A stretch of DNA of 64,000 nt. It comes from Mycolicibacterium brisbanense. Lineage in GTDB: Bacteria; Actinomycetota; Actinomycetes; Mycobacteriales; Mycobacteriaceae. Below are positions 7,967 to 17,407 of the stretch, one piece after another. Positions within the stretch are counted from its first letter, which is position 1. Each line of letters opens with the position of its first letter. The stretch spans positions 1-64,000 of the forward strand of contig NZ_BCSX01000003.1 of assembly GCF_001570425.1 (NCBI RefSeq). Reading direction: 5' to 3'. The position numbers were made by a program, and so were the translations under genes. The notes under the pieces were generated by a model. The model saw nothing but the letters and a program-made list of their open reading frames with translations. It was not told the origin of the DNA and did not search any database.

Positions 7967-9415
7967 ATGTCCCGGTTTGTCGACCGCGTCGTCATCCACG
8001 CGCGGGCCGGTAACGGCGGCAATGGGTGTGCCTCGGTGCACCGCGAGAAATTCAAACCCCTCGGTGGCCCAGACGGCGGCAACGGTGGTCGTGGCGGCAG
8101 CGTCATCCTCGTTGTGGACCCGCAGGTGCACACCCTGCTGGACTTTCACTTTCATCCGCATGTCGCGGCGCCCTCGGGCAAGCAGGGCGCAGGCAGCAAC
8201 CGTGACGGCGCAGCGGGCGCCGATCTCGAAGTCCGCGTACCCGACGGCACCGTCGTCCTCGACGAAGACGGACGGATGCTCGCCGACCTCGTCGGTGCGG
8301 GCAGTCGTTTCGAAGCCGCCGCGGGCGGGCGGGGCGGCCTGGGCAACGCCGCATTGGCGTCCCGGGCCCGTAAGGCCCCCGGCTTCGCACTCCTCGGTGA
8401 GAAGGGCCAGGCCCGCGATCTCACCCTCGAACTCAAGACCGTCGCCGACGTCGGTCTGATCGGTTTCCCGTCGGCAGGCAAATCCTCACTGGTGTCGGCG
8501 ATCTCGGCGGCCAAACCGAAGATCGCCGACTATCCGTTCACGACCCTCGTGCCCAATCTCGGCGTGGTGTCGGCCGGCGACCACACCTTCACCGTGGCCG
8601 ATGTCCCCGGTCTCATCCCCGGCGCATCCGAAGGACGCGGGCTGGGCCTGGAATTCCTGCGGCACCTCGAACGCTGCGCGGTGCTCGTGCACGTCGTGGA
8701 CTGCGCCACCATGGAACCCGGCCGCGACCCGATCTCCGACATCGACGCGCTCGAGGCGGAACTGGCCGCGTATACCCCGACGTTGCAAGGCGATTCGACC
8801 CTGGGTGACCTCGCGTCGCGGCCACGGGCGGTGGTGCTCAACAAGATCGACGTTCCGGACGCGCATGAGCTTGCCGACTTCGTTCGCGACGAGGTGGCCC
8901 GCCGGTTCGGCTGGCCGGTGTTCGAAGTGTCGACTGTGAGCCGGGCGGGCTTGCGCCCCTTGACCTTTGCGTTGTGGGACATGGTGAAGGCCTACCGCGA
9001 CGCGCAGCCCGAGATCGCACCGCGGCGCCCGGTGATCCGGCCCATCGCCGTCGACGAGAGCGGGTTCACCGTGACCTCAGACGGGCAGGGCGGCTTCATC
9101 GTTCGTGGCGTGCGTCCCGAACGCTGGATTGCCCAGACCGATTTCGCCAACGACGAGGCCGTCGGTTATCTCGGTGACCGGTTGGCCCGCCTGGGCGTCG
9201 AGGACGAACTGTTCAAGCTCGGTGCGCGGCCGGGTTGTGCGGTGACCATCGGCGACATGACCTTCGACTGGGAACCGCAGACCCCGGCAGGCATCGACGT
9301 GCCGCTGACCGGCCGTGGCACCGACGTCCGGTTGGAGCAGACCGAACGCGTCGGAGCCGCTGAGCGCAAGGCCGCCCGTCGCGAGCGCCGCAGGCCGGGA
9401 AGCGAAGACGAGTGA
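7967..9415 (+). CDS. obg: GTPase Obg/CgtA
   Basis: Essential ribosome-assembly and stress GTPase acting on the 50S subunit. 482 aa. The N-terminal Gly-rich Obg fold (~1–158) has [13 protein letters not shown] repeats. The G domain carries GFPSAGKSS (G1, ~165), DVPG (G3, ~212) and NKID (G4, ~291), and the C-terminal OCT domain spans ~350–430. A basic tail ends the protein. ATG 7967 follows GGAGAGG. Its end overlaps proB by 4 nt (GTGA). Confidence 0.97.
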   Translation: MSRFVDRVVIHARAGNGGNGCASVHREKFKPLGGPDGGNGGRGGSVILVVDPQVHTLLDFHFHPHVAAPSGKQGAGSNRDGAAGADLEVRVPDGTVVLDEDGRMLADLVGAGSRFEAAAGGRGGLGNAALASRARKAPGFALLGEKGQARDLTLELKTVADVGLIGFPSAGKSSLVSAISAAKPKIADYPFTTLVPNLGVVSAGDHTFTVADVPGLIPGASEGRGLGLEFLRHLERCAVLVHVVDCATMEPGRDPISDIDALEAELAAYTPTLQGDSTLGDLASRPRAVVLNKIDVPDAHELADFVRDEVARRFGWPVFEVSTVSRAGLRPLTFALWDMVKAYRDAQPEIAPRRPVIRPIAVDESGFTVTSDGQGGFIVRGVRPERWIAQTDFANDEAVGYLGDRLARLGVEDELFKLGARPGCAVTIGDMTFDWEPQTPAGIDVPLTGRGTDVRLEQTERVGAAERKAARRERRRPGSEDE

Positions 9416-10524
9416 CCGGCGCACCCTCGGCTCACCGGGAGGCGATCCGCACTGCGCGCAGCGTCGTCGTGAAGATCGGAACCACCGCGCTGACGACGCC
9501 CACCGGGGTGTTCGACGCGGCCCGGCTGGCGTACCTCGTCGAGGCTATCGAGGGCAGGATGAAGGCCGGCTCGGACGTGGTGATCGTGTCCTCGGGCGCG
9601 ATCGCCGCAGGCATCGAACCTCTGCGGTTGAGCAAGCGCCCCACGGACCTCGCCACCAAGCAGGCCGCCGCCAGCGTCGGCCAGGTGGCGTTGATCAACG
9701 CATGGAACACGGCGTTCGCCGCCTACAACCGGACTGTCGGTCAGGTGCTGCTGACCGCCCACGACATCTCGATGCGGGTGCAGCACAACAACGCCCAACG
9801 CACCCTCGACCGGCTGCGGGCGCTGCACGCGGTGGCGATCGTGAACGAGAACGACACCGTGGCCACCAACGAGATCCGGTTCGGTGACAACGACCGGCTC
9901 TCGGCACTGGTGGCGCAACTGGTCGGCGCCGACGCGCTGGTGTTGTTGTCCGACATCGACGGCCTCTACGACTCGGATCCGCGAAAAGGCAACGCGCGCT
10001 TCATTCCTGAGGTTGCCGCGCAGGGGGATCTGGACGGCGTGGTCGCAGGCCGGGGGAGCCACCTCGGAACCGGTGGGATGGCCTCGAAGTTGTCGTCGGC
10101 CTTGTTGGCCGCAGATGCCGGCGTGCCGGTGCTGTTGGCGGCGGCGGCCGACGCCGCTGCGGCGCTGCGTGATGCGTCGGTGGGCACGGTGTTCGCGCCA
10201 CGCCCCGAACGGATGTCGGCGCGGCGGTTCTGGGTGCGGTATGCCGCAGAGTCCGCGGGGGCACTGACCCTCGACGACGGCGCGGTGCGCGCGGTCATCA
10301 AACAGCGCCGATCGCTGCTGCCGGCCGGGATCACCGAGGTCGCAGGCCGGTTCCACGGCGGCGACGTGGTCGATCTGCGAGCGCCTGACGGGCAGACGGT
10401 CGCCCGCGGCGTGGTGGCCTACGAGGCCTCGGAGCTGGCGACCATGATGGGCCGCTCCACCCACGATCTGCCCGCCGAGATGCGCCGGCCCGCGGTACAC
10501 GCCGACGATCTGGTCGCCCTCTAG
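9412..10524 (+). CDS. proB: glutamate 5-kinase
   Basis: First step of proline synthesis: phosphorylates glutamate to gamma-glutamyl phosphate, used by ProA (encoded at 23.8 kb). 370 aa. The amino-acid-kinase domain (~1–260) has [30 protein letters not shown] and [15 protein letters not shown]-terminal PUA domain (~280–365) is present, as usual for ProB. GTG start overlaps the obg stop (GTGA). A strong hairpin follows the stop. Confidence 0.97.
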   Translation: MTGAPSAHREAIRTARSVVVKIGTTALTTPTGVFDAARLAYLVEAIEGRMKAGSDVVIVSSGAIAAGIEPLRLSKRPTDLATKQAAASVGQVALINAWNTAFAAYNRTVGQVLLTAHDISMRVQHNNAQRTLDRLRALHAVAIVNENDTVATNEIRFGDNDRLSALVAQLVGADALVLLSDIDGLYDSDPRKGNARFIPEVAAQGDLDGVVAGRGSHLGTGGMASKLSSALLAADAGVPVLLAAAADAAAALRDASVGTVFAPRPERMSARRFWVRYAAESAGALTLDDGAVRAVIKQRRSLLPAGITEVAGRFHGGDVVDLRAPDGQTVARGVVAYEASELATMMGRSTHDLPAEMRRPAVHADDLVAL

Positions 10525-10529
10525 TGACC

Positions 10530-10570
10530 TGTGGAGTTTCAACCGTGGTCGGCACGGCTGAGACTCCACA
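10530..10570. terminator. bidirectional terminator between proB and tetR
   Basis: A long stem: TGTGGAGTTTCA (10530–10541) pairs with TGAGACTCCACA (10559–10570) with one mismatch, then CCGTG (10543–10547) pairs with CACGG (10553–10557), loop GTCGG. It lies exactly between the convergent ends of proB (10524) and tetR (10573), so it probably serves both strands. Confidence 0.75.
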
Positions 10571-10572
10571 AA

Positions 10573-11208
10573 TCACAAGTCGGGGGCCTGGAGATACAAC
10601 GCGCCCCAGATGATGTCGGTCAGCGTGCGGGCGAGCTCGGCATCGTAGGAGGCGGGCCGTGACGGCAGGTTCTGGTGGCACGTGCGTTCCACCATCCAGG
10701 TCAGCGTGCTCGCGGTGGTCTGGGCGGGCAGCTGGGCACGGATTGTCCCGGCGGCCTGCCCGGCGTCGATGACGCGGGCCAGCTGAGCCGCGATCCCGAC
10801 AAGCAGCTCGCGGTAGGTTTCGCCGACCAGGGGGTCGTAGCCGGACATCTCGTTGAGCGCGATGAGCACCGGTTGGTGGCGTCGATAGCTGGCGATGATG
10901 CCGGCCATGGCGGCATATACGTCGGCAGGGTCGGTGCGGTCGGCCACTGCCCACCAGCGCTGAGCGGCGCCGGCGAGATGGGCGAACACCTGGGTGGCCA
11001 GCCGGCGCAGCAGGTGGCCCTTGTCTTCGAAGTAGATGTAGAAGCTCGCCCGCGAGATGCCTGCCTCGGTGGCCAGCCGGTCCACGCTGAGCTCGGTGAA
11101 GCTCGTGCCGTCAGCCATCAACCGATCGGTCGCGTCCAGAAGCTGCCGCTCGATCTGTCCGCGCCGCTCCTCGCGGTTGGCCTGCGGTTTGCGGGTCACC
11201 GATGCCAT
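10573..11208 (-). CDS. TetR family transcriptional regulator
   Basis: 211-aa one-component repressor. The N-terminal HTH is seen as FTELSVDRLATEAGISRASFYIYFEDKGHLLRRLA (start of the motif ~35), with the classic ASFYIYF recognition helix; the C-terminal ligand domain is unassigned. The ATG at 11208 (MASVTRKPQANREER) is chosen because TACGCT (complement of 11216–11221) ends 7 nt upstream, a leaderless layout, and upstream in-frame ATGs lie within the shared operator region. Divergent from a P450, with a perfect palindrome between them, so it probably represses the P450 and itself. Confidence 0.85.
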   Translation of the reverse strand: MASVTRKPQANREERRGQIERQLLDATDRLMADGTSFTELSVDRLATEAGISRASFYIYFEDKGHLLRRLATQVFAHLAGAAQRWWAVADRTDPADVYAAMAGIIASYRRHQPVLIALNEMSGYDPLVGETYRELLVGIAAQLARVIDAGQAAGTIRAQLPAQTTASTLTWMVERTCHQNLPSRPASYDAELARTLTDIIWGALYLQAPDL

Positions 11209-11238
11209 GCGTCCCAGCGTATCGGGCCGGTTCACATC

Positions 11239-11275
11239 TTGACTAGACACAATGTCTAGACGTAGCGTCACCGTC
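11239..11275 (+). promoter_or_regulatory. P450 promoter with palindromic operator
   Basis: TTGACT (11239–11244), 18-nt spacer, TAGCGT (11263–11268); the start falls at the P450 ATG (11276), implying a leaderless mRNA. The spacer is filled by the perfect palindrome CTAGACA-CAA-TGTCTAG (11243–11259), which also overlaps the upstream promoter side of the divergent tetR. It is a strong candidate operator for that TetR. Confidence 0.7.
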
Positions 11276-12544
11276 ATGTCTGTGTCACCGATCACATCCG
11301 TCGGTTCGCGCGCCTACGATCCGATCGACATCTCCTCGAAGGCCTTCTGGTCGACCACCGCCGCTGAACGCGAGAAGTCGTTCGCCGTGCTGCGGGAGCA
11401 ACGCCCGGTCAGCTGGCACAAGCCGGTCGAGGAGACCCTCATGCCCGACCCCGAGGACCCTGGGTTCTGGGCCGTCACCCGGCACGCCGACATCCTCACC
11501 GTCAGCCGCGACAGCGAGACCTTCCTCTCCGGCAAGGGCGTGCTGTTCGACACGGTGCCGCAGGAGCTGCTGGAGGCGTCGCAGTCGTTCCTGGCCATGG
11601 ACGCGCCGCGGCACACGCTGATCCGCAAGCTGGTGCACTCGGCCTTCACCCCGCGGCAGGTGGCCCGCATCGAATCCTCGATCAAAGACAACGCCCGCGA
11701 GATCGTCCAGGAGCTGAAGGAAGCGGGCAGTGGGACCGACTTCGTCGAACAGTGCGCCAAGGAACTACCCATCCGCACGCTGTCGGACATGGTCGGTATC
11801 CCCGAATCCGAGCGGCAGCAGGTGGCGCACGCCGCCGACGCGTTGGTGTCGTGGGCCGACCCGATCTATCTGGACGGGCGCAATCCGCTGGAAGTGTTGG
11901 GCGCCAACCAGTTCTACCTGCATCAGGTGGCCCACGCGCTGGCGGCCGATCGCCGGAAGAACCCGGGCAACGACCTGATCAGTGCGCTGGTACACGCGGA
12001 GGTCGACGGTGACCGGCTCACCGACGCTGAGGTCGCCGCATTCTTCGTGCTGCTCGCCGTCGCGGGCAACGACACCACGCGACAGGCCACCAGCCACGCG
12101 CTGAAGGCCCTCACCGACTATCCCGATCAAAGGGCTTGGCTCATGGCGGATTTCGACGACCGGATCGGCGGCGCGGTCGAGGAGTTCGTGCGGTGGGCGA
12201 CGCCGGTGATGACCTTCCGCCGCACCGCGGCGGTCGACGTCGAGCTCGCCGGCCAGCGCATCGCGGCCGGGGACAAGGTGGTGATGTTCTACGCGTCGGG
12301 CAACTGGGACACCGAGGTCTTCGAAGACCCCGACCGCTTCGACCTGAGCCGAAAGCCCAACCCCCACTTGGGTTTCGGCGGCGGCGGACGGCACTTCTGC
12401 CTCGGGGCCCACGTTGCGAGGACGCAGCTGCGGGCACTGTTCGGTGAGCTGCTGCACCAACTACCCGACATCGCGGCAGGCGAACCGGCCTACCTGCAGG
12501 GCAATTTCGTGCACGCTATCCGGGCGATGCCGTACACGTTCTGA
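11276..12544 (+). CDS. cytochrome P450
   Basis: Heme-thiolate monooxygenase, 422 aa, soluble bacterial type. Motifs seen: oxygen-activation I-helix AVAGNDTTRQ (~260), K-helix EEFVRW (E-x-x-R, ~300), and heme-binding FGGGGRHFCLG with the axial Cys near residue 373. ATG 11276 (MSVSPITSVGS) is preferred to an ATG at 11252 that lies inside the operator palindrome; the promoter places the transcript start at 11276. It resembles the mycobacterial CYP125/126/142/189 type, but the family cannot be fixed by eye. No ferredoxin or reductase gene is adjacent. Its last 29 nt overlap the convergent sirtuin gene. Confidence 0.93.
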   Translation: MSVSPITSVGSRAYDPIDISSKAFWSTTAAEREKSFAVLREQRPVSWHKPVEETLMPDPEDPGFWAVTRHADILTVSRDSETFLSGKGVLFDTVPQELLEASQSFLAMDAPRHTLIRKLVHSAFTPRQVARIESSIKDNAREIVQELKEAGSGTDFVEQCAKELPIRTLSDMVGIPESERQQVAHAADALVSWADPIYLDGRNPLEVLGANQFYLHQVAHALAADRRKNPGNDLISALVHAEVDGDRLTDAEVAAFFVLLAVAGNDTTRQATSHALKALTDYPDQRAWLMADFDDRIGGAVEEFVRWATPVMTFRRTAAVDVELAGQRIAAGDKVVMFYASGNWDTEVFEDPDRFDLSRKPNPHLGFGGGGRHFCLGAHVARTQLRALFGELLHQLPDIAAGEPAYLQGNFVHAIRAMPYTF

Positions 12545-13358
12545 CCAGCTCACCGGCGAGCAGCGTGAGCAACTCCGAGCAGCCGGCGTCGACTTTCACG
12601 GCGGCCAGATCGTCGCCGCGGGTGGGTCCCCGGTTGATGATCCCCACCGGGATGCCGTGAGCGGCCGCGTGGCGCACGAACCGGTAACCCGAATACACCG
12701 TCAGCGACGACCCGGCCACCAGCAGCGCATCACTGGCATCGACGAGCGAATACGCCTGTTCCACCCGGTCTTTGGGGACGCTTTCCCCGAAATAGACAAT
12801 GTCGGGCTTGAGCATGCCCCCACAGACCGGGCAGTCGACGATGATGAACGACGACGTGTCGGTCACCACGGCGTCGGCGTCAGGGGCCACCGCGATCCCG
12901 CCGACCGCTTCGGCCCGCTCGAGAAACCCGGGATTGGCCGCTTCGAGGAGGTCGGCGAGCGCAGCGCGCGACATGGTGTGACCACAGTCCAGGCACACCA
13001 CCTGCGCATAGCTGCCGTGCAGATTGACCACGGTGCGGCTGCCCGCCTTGGTGTGCAGCAGGTCCACGTTCTGGGTGATCAGGCCCACGACCACACCCTC
13101 GGCCTCCAGCGCGGCCAGCGCCCGGTGCCCGGCATTGGGCAGCGTCTCGTCCATGTGCCGCCAGCCGATGTGATTGCGGGCCCAGTACCGCTGCCGGAAC
13201 ACCGGATCGGAGGTGAACTGCCGGATGGTCATCGGGTTGCTCGGCGGCGAATCCGGGCCACGGTAGTCGGGGATACCCGAGTCGGTGGACATGCCCGCGC
13301 CGGTCAACACCGCGACACGACGGCCCTGCAACAGGGCGACGAGTTCGGGTGCATCCAC
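12516..13358 (-). CDS. Sir2-family NAD-dependent protein deacylase
   Basis: Removes acyl groups from lysines using NAD. 280 aa. NAD-binding motif [15 protein letters not shown] (~19–33), TQNVDLLH, catalytic His in NLHGSYAQV (~117), and a Zn-binding quartet CLDC...CPVC are all present. The segment between the Cys pairs is long (about 45 residues). Convergent with the P450, overlapping it by 29 nt at the 3' end. It starts about 30 nt after the decarboxylase stop in the same direction, so it may be read with the upstream amine operon. Confidence 0.93.
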   Translation of the reverse strand: MDAPELVALLQGRRVAVLTGAGMSTDSGIPDYRGPDSPPSNPMTIRQFTSDPVFRQRYWARNHIGWRHMDETLPNAGHRALAALEAEGVVVGLITQNVDLLHTKAGSRTVVNLHGSYAQVVCLDCGHTMSRAALADLLEAANPGFLERAEAVGGIAVAPDADAVVTDTSSFIIVDCPVCGGMLKPDIVYFGESVPKDRVEQAYSLVDASDALLVAGSSLTVYSGYRFVRHAAAHGIPVGIINRGPTRGDDLAAVKVDAGCSELLTLLAGELVRTCTASPG

Positions 13359-13391
13359 CCTGACGAGGATAGGCGCACCCGCGTCCGGTGC

Positions 13392-14870
13392 TCAGCGTTG
13401 CGTCAGCACCCGGATGTGGTCCAGGCTCGGGTCAGCTGCGCCGCGCACGTGACCGAAGGGCGAATTGGCGGTGGTGCGCAGGAAGTTCACCACATCGTCG
13501 GTCAAGATCTCGCCCGGCAGCACGTTGGGTATGCCCGGTGGATACGCGGCCAGGGAGTCGGCGGAGATGCGGCCGACCGCTTCGCAGGCGGGCACCAGTT
13601 CTGCGGGGGCGAAGTAGGCCTGGCGCAGGGTCATCGCCGTGGGTCCGGACTCGGGCAGGCCGACCAGCGGGGAATTGGCGGCGCCCTGGTCCGGCAGGGC
13701 ATGCAGGGCAGCCAGGACGCGGGGGACGTCAGGGGCGGATCCCGCGCCGATGACGGCGACGACGGCGGAGTCGGTGGCCATCTCGGTGTGAATGTGGTGG
13801 TCGTGGAACAGCAGCTGGCGCGCGGCGTGCCCGCTGATGCCACCGGCGCGGGTGTCGATCGCGATCCGGAGCGGGTCGATGTCGACGACGGCGGGGCTGC
13901 GCCGGAAGCGTTCGGACAGGTCGGCGAAGCGGCCTTCGGCGGCCAACCCGGCGCGTAGTTCGGCGGCGGCGTCCAGGGATCGTCGGATGCGCTCACGGCC
14001 GTGGACGGCCAGAGCGTGGCGGGCGACGTCCAGCGACATCATCAACAGCGAACTGGCGCTAGTGGATTGCATCGACCGGAAGGCGCGGTTCACCAGAGGT
14101 TCGAGAACCTCGGCATGAGGGCCTTCACCGAGGTGCAGCATGGCGGACTGCGTCAGGCTGCCACCCAGTTTGTGGGTGCTCGAGATGACCAGGTCCGCAC
14201 CCTGGGACAGGGCATTGGCGGGCAGGTCGGGATGGAAGCCGAAATGGGCGGCCCACGCCTGGTCGACGACCAGCACCACGCCGTGGTCGTGGGCGACGCG
14301 GGCCAGCGCCGGTACGTCGGCGACCGCGCCGAAGTAACTGGGCGTCACCAGATACGCGGCGACGGCTTCCGGGTGAGCGTCCAGCGCGGCGTCGAGCGCG
14401 TCAGGGTGCAGACCGTGGGCGGCGCCGATCTCGGAGTCGATGTCGGGCTGCACGTAGTGGCCGATCAGCCCGCCGAGCACCATGCCGTCCATCACCGACG
14501 AATGCATCGTCCGCTGCACGACGATGTGTTCCCCGAGGTGACGTAGAGCAAGACAAGCGACCAGGTTGCCCTTCGAGGCGCCGTTGGTAACCAACCAGGT
14601 GCGGCGGGCACCCCAGGCATCTGCGGCGAGGCGCGCCGATTGCTGCAGCGGGGTAGGGACGGTGCCCTGGTCGATACCGTCGACGAGTGGGGGCAGGTCC
14701 AATTGCAGCACCCGCTCGCCGAACAACTCGGCCAGCTCGGGCTGGGCCAGTGCCGAACCACAATGGCCGGGTACGTCCAACCGCACGTAGTCGAGGTCGG
14801 CGTAGCGCCGGATCGCATCGGTGTACGGCATCTCCGCCTGGGACATCTCGGCGAAGGTCTGGTCGGTCAT
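13392..14870 (-). CDS. PLP-dependent Orn/Lys/Arg decarboxylase family protein
   Basis: Predicted basic amino-acid decarboxylase making a di- or polyamine. 492 aa. PLP domain features: TNGASKGNL, DQAWAAHFGFHP, and the Schiff-base lysine in SSTHKLGGSLTQ (~234). The C-terminal family domain follows. It has the size of the mycobacterial homologue Rv2531c rather than the ~700-aa E. coli enzymes, so the receiver-like N-terminal wing is missing. The ATG at 14870 overlaps the stop of the M20 gene by 4 nt. Last gene of the permease/GS/M20/decarboxylase operon; substrate not determinable. Confidence 0.85.
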   Translation of the reverse strand: MTDQTFAEMSQAEMPYTDAIRRYADLDYVRLDVPGHCGSALAQPELAELFGERVLQLDLPPLVDGIDQGTVPTPLQQSARLAADAWGARRTWLVTNGASKGNLVACLALRHLGEHIVVQRTMHSSVMDGMVLGGLIGHYVQPDIDSEIGAAHGLHPDALDAALDAHPEAVAAYLVTPSYFGAVADVPALARVAHDHGVVLVVDQAWAAHFGFHPDLPANALSQGADLVISSTHKLGGSLTQSAMLHLGEGPHAEVLEPLVNRAFRSMQSTSASSLLMMSLDVARHALAVHGRERIRRSLDAAAELRAGLAAEGRFADLSERFRRSPAVVDIDPLRIAIDTRAGGISGHAARQLLFHDHHIHTEMATDSAVVAVIGAGSAPDVPRVLAALHALPDQGAANSPLVGLPESGPTAMTLRQAYFAPAELVPACEAVGRISADSLAAYPPGIPNVLPGEILTDDVVNFLRTTANSPFGHVRGAADPSLDHIRVLTQR

Positions 14871-16075
14871 CGTGGTCCTTCCGAAGCAGAGGTGGTGAGT
14901 GAGGACAAATCGGCGGCGGCCAGGTAGCCGGCAAGAAGTGTTCGCGCGACATCCATTACCGCCGCGTCGTCGGGCGCGAACTCGGGGTGATGCAGGCCTG
15001 CGCCGCGGCCGTCGACACCGACGAACATCATCAGCGCCGGGACCTGTTCGGGATAGAAGGAGAAGTCGTCGGCACCGAACGAACGCAGGTCGCTGTCCAC
15101 CCGAAAGCCGAAGTGCCGCAAGTGTTCAGAAGCCGGGCCGACGATCGCGGGCTCGTTGACCAGCACGGGCTCCCCGGACGTGATATCCACTTCGGCGCTG
15201 CATTCGTGGGCCTGGGCGACCCATTCGGCGACCTCGCGGATGCGTCGATGCAGATAGGTCCGCGTGTGTTCGGACATGCTGCGCACCGTGCCCCGGGCGG
15301 TCGCGACGTCGGGGATGACATTGGCGGCATCGCCGGCCGACAGGGTGCTGACGCTGACCACCGCGGAGTTGGTCGGATCGGTGTTGCGACCGACCACCTG
15401 CTGCAGCGCCACCACCACGTGGGCGAGGGCGAGCACGGGGTCGCGGGTGAGGTGCGGGTAGGCCGCGTGGCCGCCGCAGCCGCGGACGGTGACCTGGAAT
15501 TCGTCGGCCGCCGCGTTGACTGCGCCTGGGGTGCAAGCGATTACGCCCGGTTTCAGGGACGGCTGCACGTGGGCGCCCACCATGGCCGTGACGTGGTTGT
15601 CCAGCAGGACTCCCGACTTGACGATGTCCTGCGCGCCGGACGGGTAGGACTCCTCGCGCGGCTGCAGCACGACTGCCAGTGGCGGCGCGCCGGGCGTGTC
15701 CGCGACCGCGTGGCTCAGCGCCACGACCGCCGCGAGGTGGATGTCGTGGCCGCAGGCGTGCATGGCGTCCTGCCGCTCCGAGGCCCACTCGACACCCGAG
15801 CGCTCGGTGAGGCGCAGTCCGTCGAGTTCGCCTCGCACACCGATGGCCGGTCCGGACGCGCCGATCCGGACGAGGGCACCCGTTTCGGCCACCGGGGTGA
15901 CAACACCCGGTGGCAGGGCACCGAGTACAGCGTCCCGGGTCGGGCCTTCATCGCCGGACACGTCGGGCATGCGGTGTAGCCGGTGGCGAAGCTCGACGGC
16001 GACGTCTTTCCGTCGCTCGAGAGCTTCGAGGAGCGGTCCGGTCAACTCGGCGCTCGCTGCTCCCAGTCCGAGCAT
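14867..16075 (-). CDS. M20 family amidohydrolase/peptidase
   Basis: Metal-dependent hydrolase of N-acyl amino acids or amides (AmiA/HipO-like). 402 aa. Motifs: RRHLHR-like ELRHRLHRMPDVSGDE, GVRGELDGLRL, and the metal site HACGHDIHLAA (~107). The dimerisation domain (GCGGHAAYPH) is present. It sits 3 nt after the GS-like gene and overlaps the decarboxylase start by 4 nt. In this context it may cleave an acylated or gamma-glutamylated amine or amino acid; that is inferred from neighbours only. Confidence 0.87.
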   Translation of the reverse strand: MLGLGAASAELTGPLLEALERRKDVAVELRHRLHRMPDVSGDEGPTRDAVLGALPPGVVTPVAETGALVRIGASGPAIGVRGELDGLRLTERSGVEWASERQDAMHACGHDIHLAAVVALSHAVADTPGAPPLAVVLQPREESYPSGAQDIVKSGVLLDNHVTAMVGAHVQPSLKPGVIACTPGAVNAAADEFQVTVRGCGGHAAYPHLTRDPVLALAHVVVALQQVVGRNTDPTNSAVVSVSTLSAGDAANVIPDVATARGTVRSMSEHTRTYLHRRIREVAEWVAQAHECSAEVDITSGEPVLVNEPAIVGPASEHLRHFGFRVDSDLRSFGADDFSFYPEQVPALMMFVGVDGRGAGLHHPEFAPDDAAVMDVARTLLAGYLAAADLSSLTTSASEGPR

Positions 16076-16078
16076 GGA

Positions 16079-17407
16079 TCAGTACACCTCCGCGATCCGC
16101 CGGCACACCCCGGCCGGGTCAAGGTCGCCGACAGCCTCCAATTCGGCACGCTTGACGAGTTGGAATGTGTGAATCAGCTCAGTGCCGAACCAGGATTGGG
16201 CAACCTCGTCGCGCGCGAGCGCGTCGAGCGCGGAGGCCAGGTCGCCGGGTAGCGCCGGTACCTCGGCGAGCTCGGCCTCGGTGGCGGTCTCCGGCCACAC
16301 CCGTGCCTCCTCATCGCCGGACAACCCGGCCAGTCCTGCGCGCAGCAGTGCGGCCAGCGCCAGCCATGGGTTGGCGGTGGCATCCGCGGCCCGGTACTCG
16401 AGATGAAGTTGTGCTGCTTCGTCGCGGCCACCGATCCGGATCGTGGGGCAGATGCGCAGCAGCGCCTCGCGGTTGCGTTCGGCCAGGAACGCACCACCGG
16501 CACTCCACCGATGCGGCGCCAACCGCAGGAACGACACCGGGCTGGGCGCGGTGATCGCGACGAGTGCATCGGCATGGGCCAACACGCCTGCGGCGAACCG
16601 GGCGCCGATCTGGGACAGCTTTCCGGGTCGCTGTGGGTCGTAGAGCACCGGTGCACCGGACGCGTCGTACAACGAGATGTGGATGTGCACCCCGTTGCCG
16701 ACGCCGTCCGGCCTCGCCAGCGGCGTGAACGTCGCGCGGTGGCCGTGGCCGCGGGCCACATCGCGGATCACCTCACGCAGCAGCACCGCCCGGTCGGCCG
16801 CGAGCAGTGCGCACGTCGGCGCGATGGGCACCTCGAACTGTCCTTCCCCGTACTCCGGCAGCCACGATTCGGGCTCCAGGCCGGCGCCTTCCACCGCCGC
16901 GACCAGTGCGGAGCCGAAAGGCTCTGCACCGCGCGCTCTTTCGAAGGAAAACGGCGGGGCACCGGTCATGGTCCCGACCATGAATTCGTGCTCGAAGGAG
17001 GCATGCGCGGTCAGACCGGTGGCATCCTCCAGAGCCGCGATCGCGTCCTTGAGCGCGGTGCGTGGACATCCGCCCCAGGGAGAGCCGTCGAGCTGGGTCT
17101 GGTCGGCGACATAGAGGACGGTGGCCGGGCGTCCCTCGGTCTCGGCGAGGGTCGCGAAGGCGGTGGCGTCCGGTACCAGGCGCAGGTCGCCCACTGAGCC
17201 GAACATGTTGTCCGGCGCGATGTTTCCGAAACATGTCAGCGCGAGATCGGCGGGCACCCAGCCGACGCCGGAGGTCAGGGTCGAGGTCAACCGGGAGGCA
17301 GGCACTGCGCGACCGCGCACGATCGCGGCCAGGTCGCAGGTTGCGATGAATGCTGTGGGTTCGGACATCTGTGGCACTTTCGGGTTGGCGGGAGGCTGGT
17401 GGGTCAT
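16079..17407 (-). CDS. glutamine synthetase-like amide ligase
   Basis: GS-fold ATP-dependent ligase, 442 aa, similar to GlnA3/GlnA4 or PuuA-type gamma-glutamyl-amine ligases rather than housekeeping GlnA. Seen: metal and glutamate-site motifs HASFEHEFMVG, GEGQFEVPIAP and VGNGVHIHIS, the RLAPHRWSAGGAFLAERNREA loop region, and LEYRAADATANPWLALAAL. The housekeeping adenylylation tyrosine motif was not recognised. The ATG at 17407 makes an ATGA overlap with the permease stop; an internal ATG at 17368 (MSEPTAFIATC) is an alternative. Predicted to glutamylate an amine imported by the upstream permease. Confidence 0.82.
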   Translation of the reverse strand: MTHQPPANPKVPQMSEPTAFIATCDLAAIVRGRAVPASRLTSTLTSGVGWVPADLALTCFGNIAPDNMFGSVGDLRLVPDATAFATLAETEGRPATVLYVADQTQLDGSPWGGCPRTALKDAIAALEDATGLTAHASFEHEFMVGTMTGAPPFSFERARGAEPFGSALVAAVEGAGLEPESWLPEYGEGQFEVPIAPTCALLAADRAVLLREVIRDVARGHGHRATFTPLARPDGVGNGVHIHISLYDASGAPVLYDPQRPGKLSQIGARFAAGVLAHADALVAITAPSPVSFLRLAPHRWSAGGAFLAERNREALLRICPTIRIGGRDEAAQLHLEYRAADATANPWLALAALLRAGLAGLSGDEEARVWPETATEAELAEVPALPGDLASALDALARDEVAQSWFGTELIHTFQLVKRAELEAVGDLDPAGVCRRIAEVY

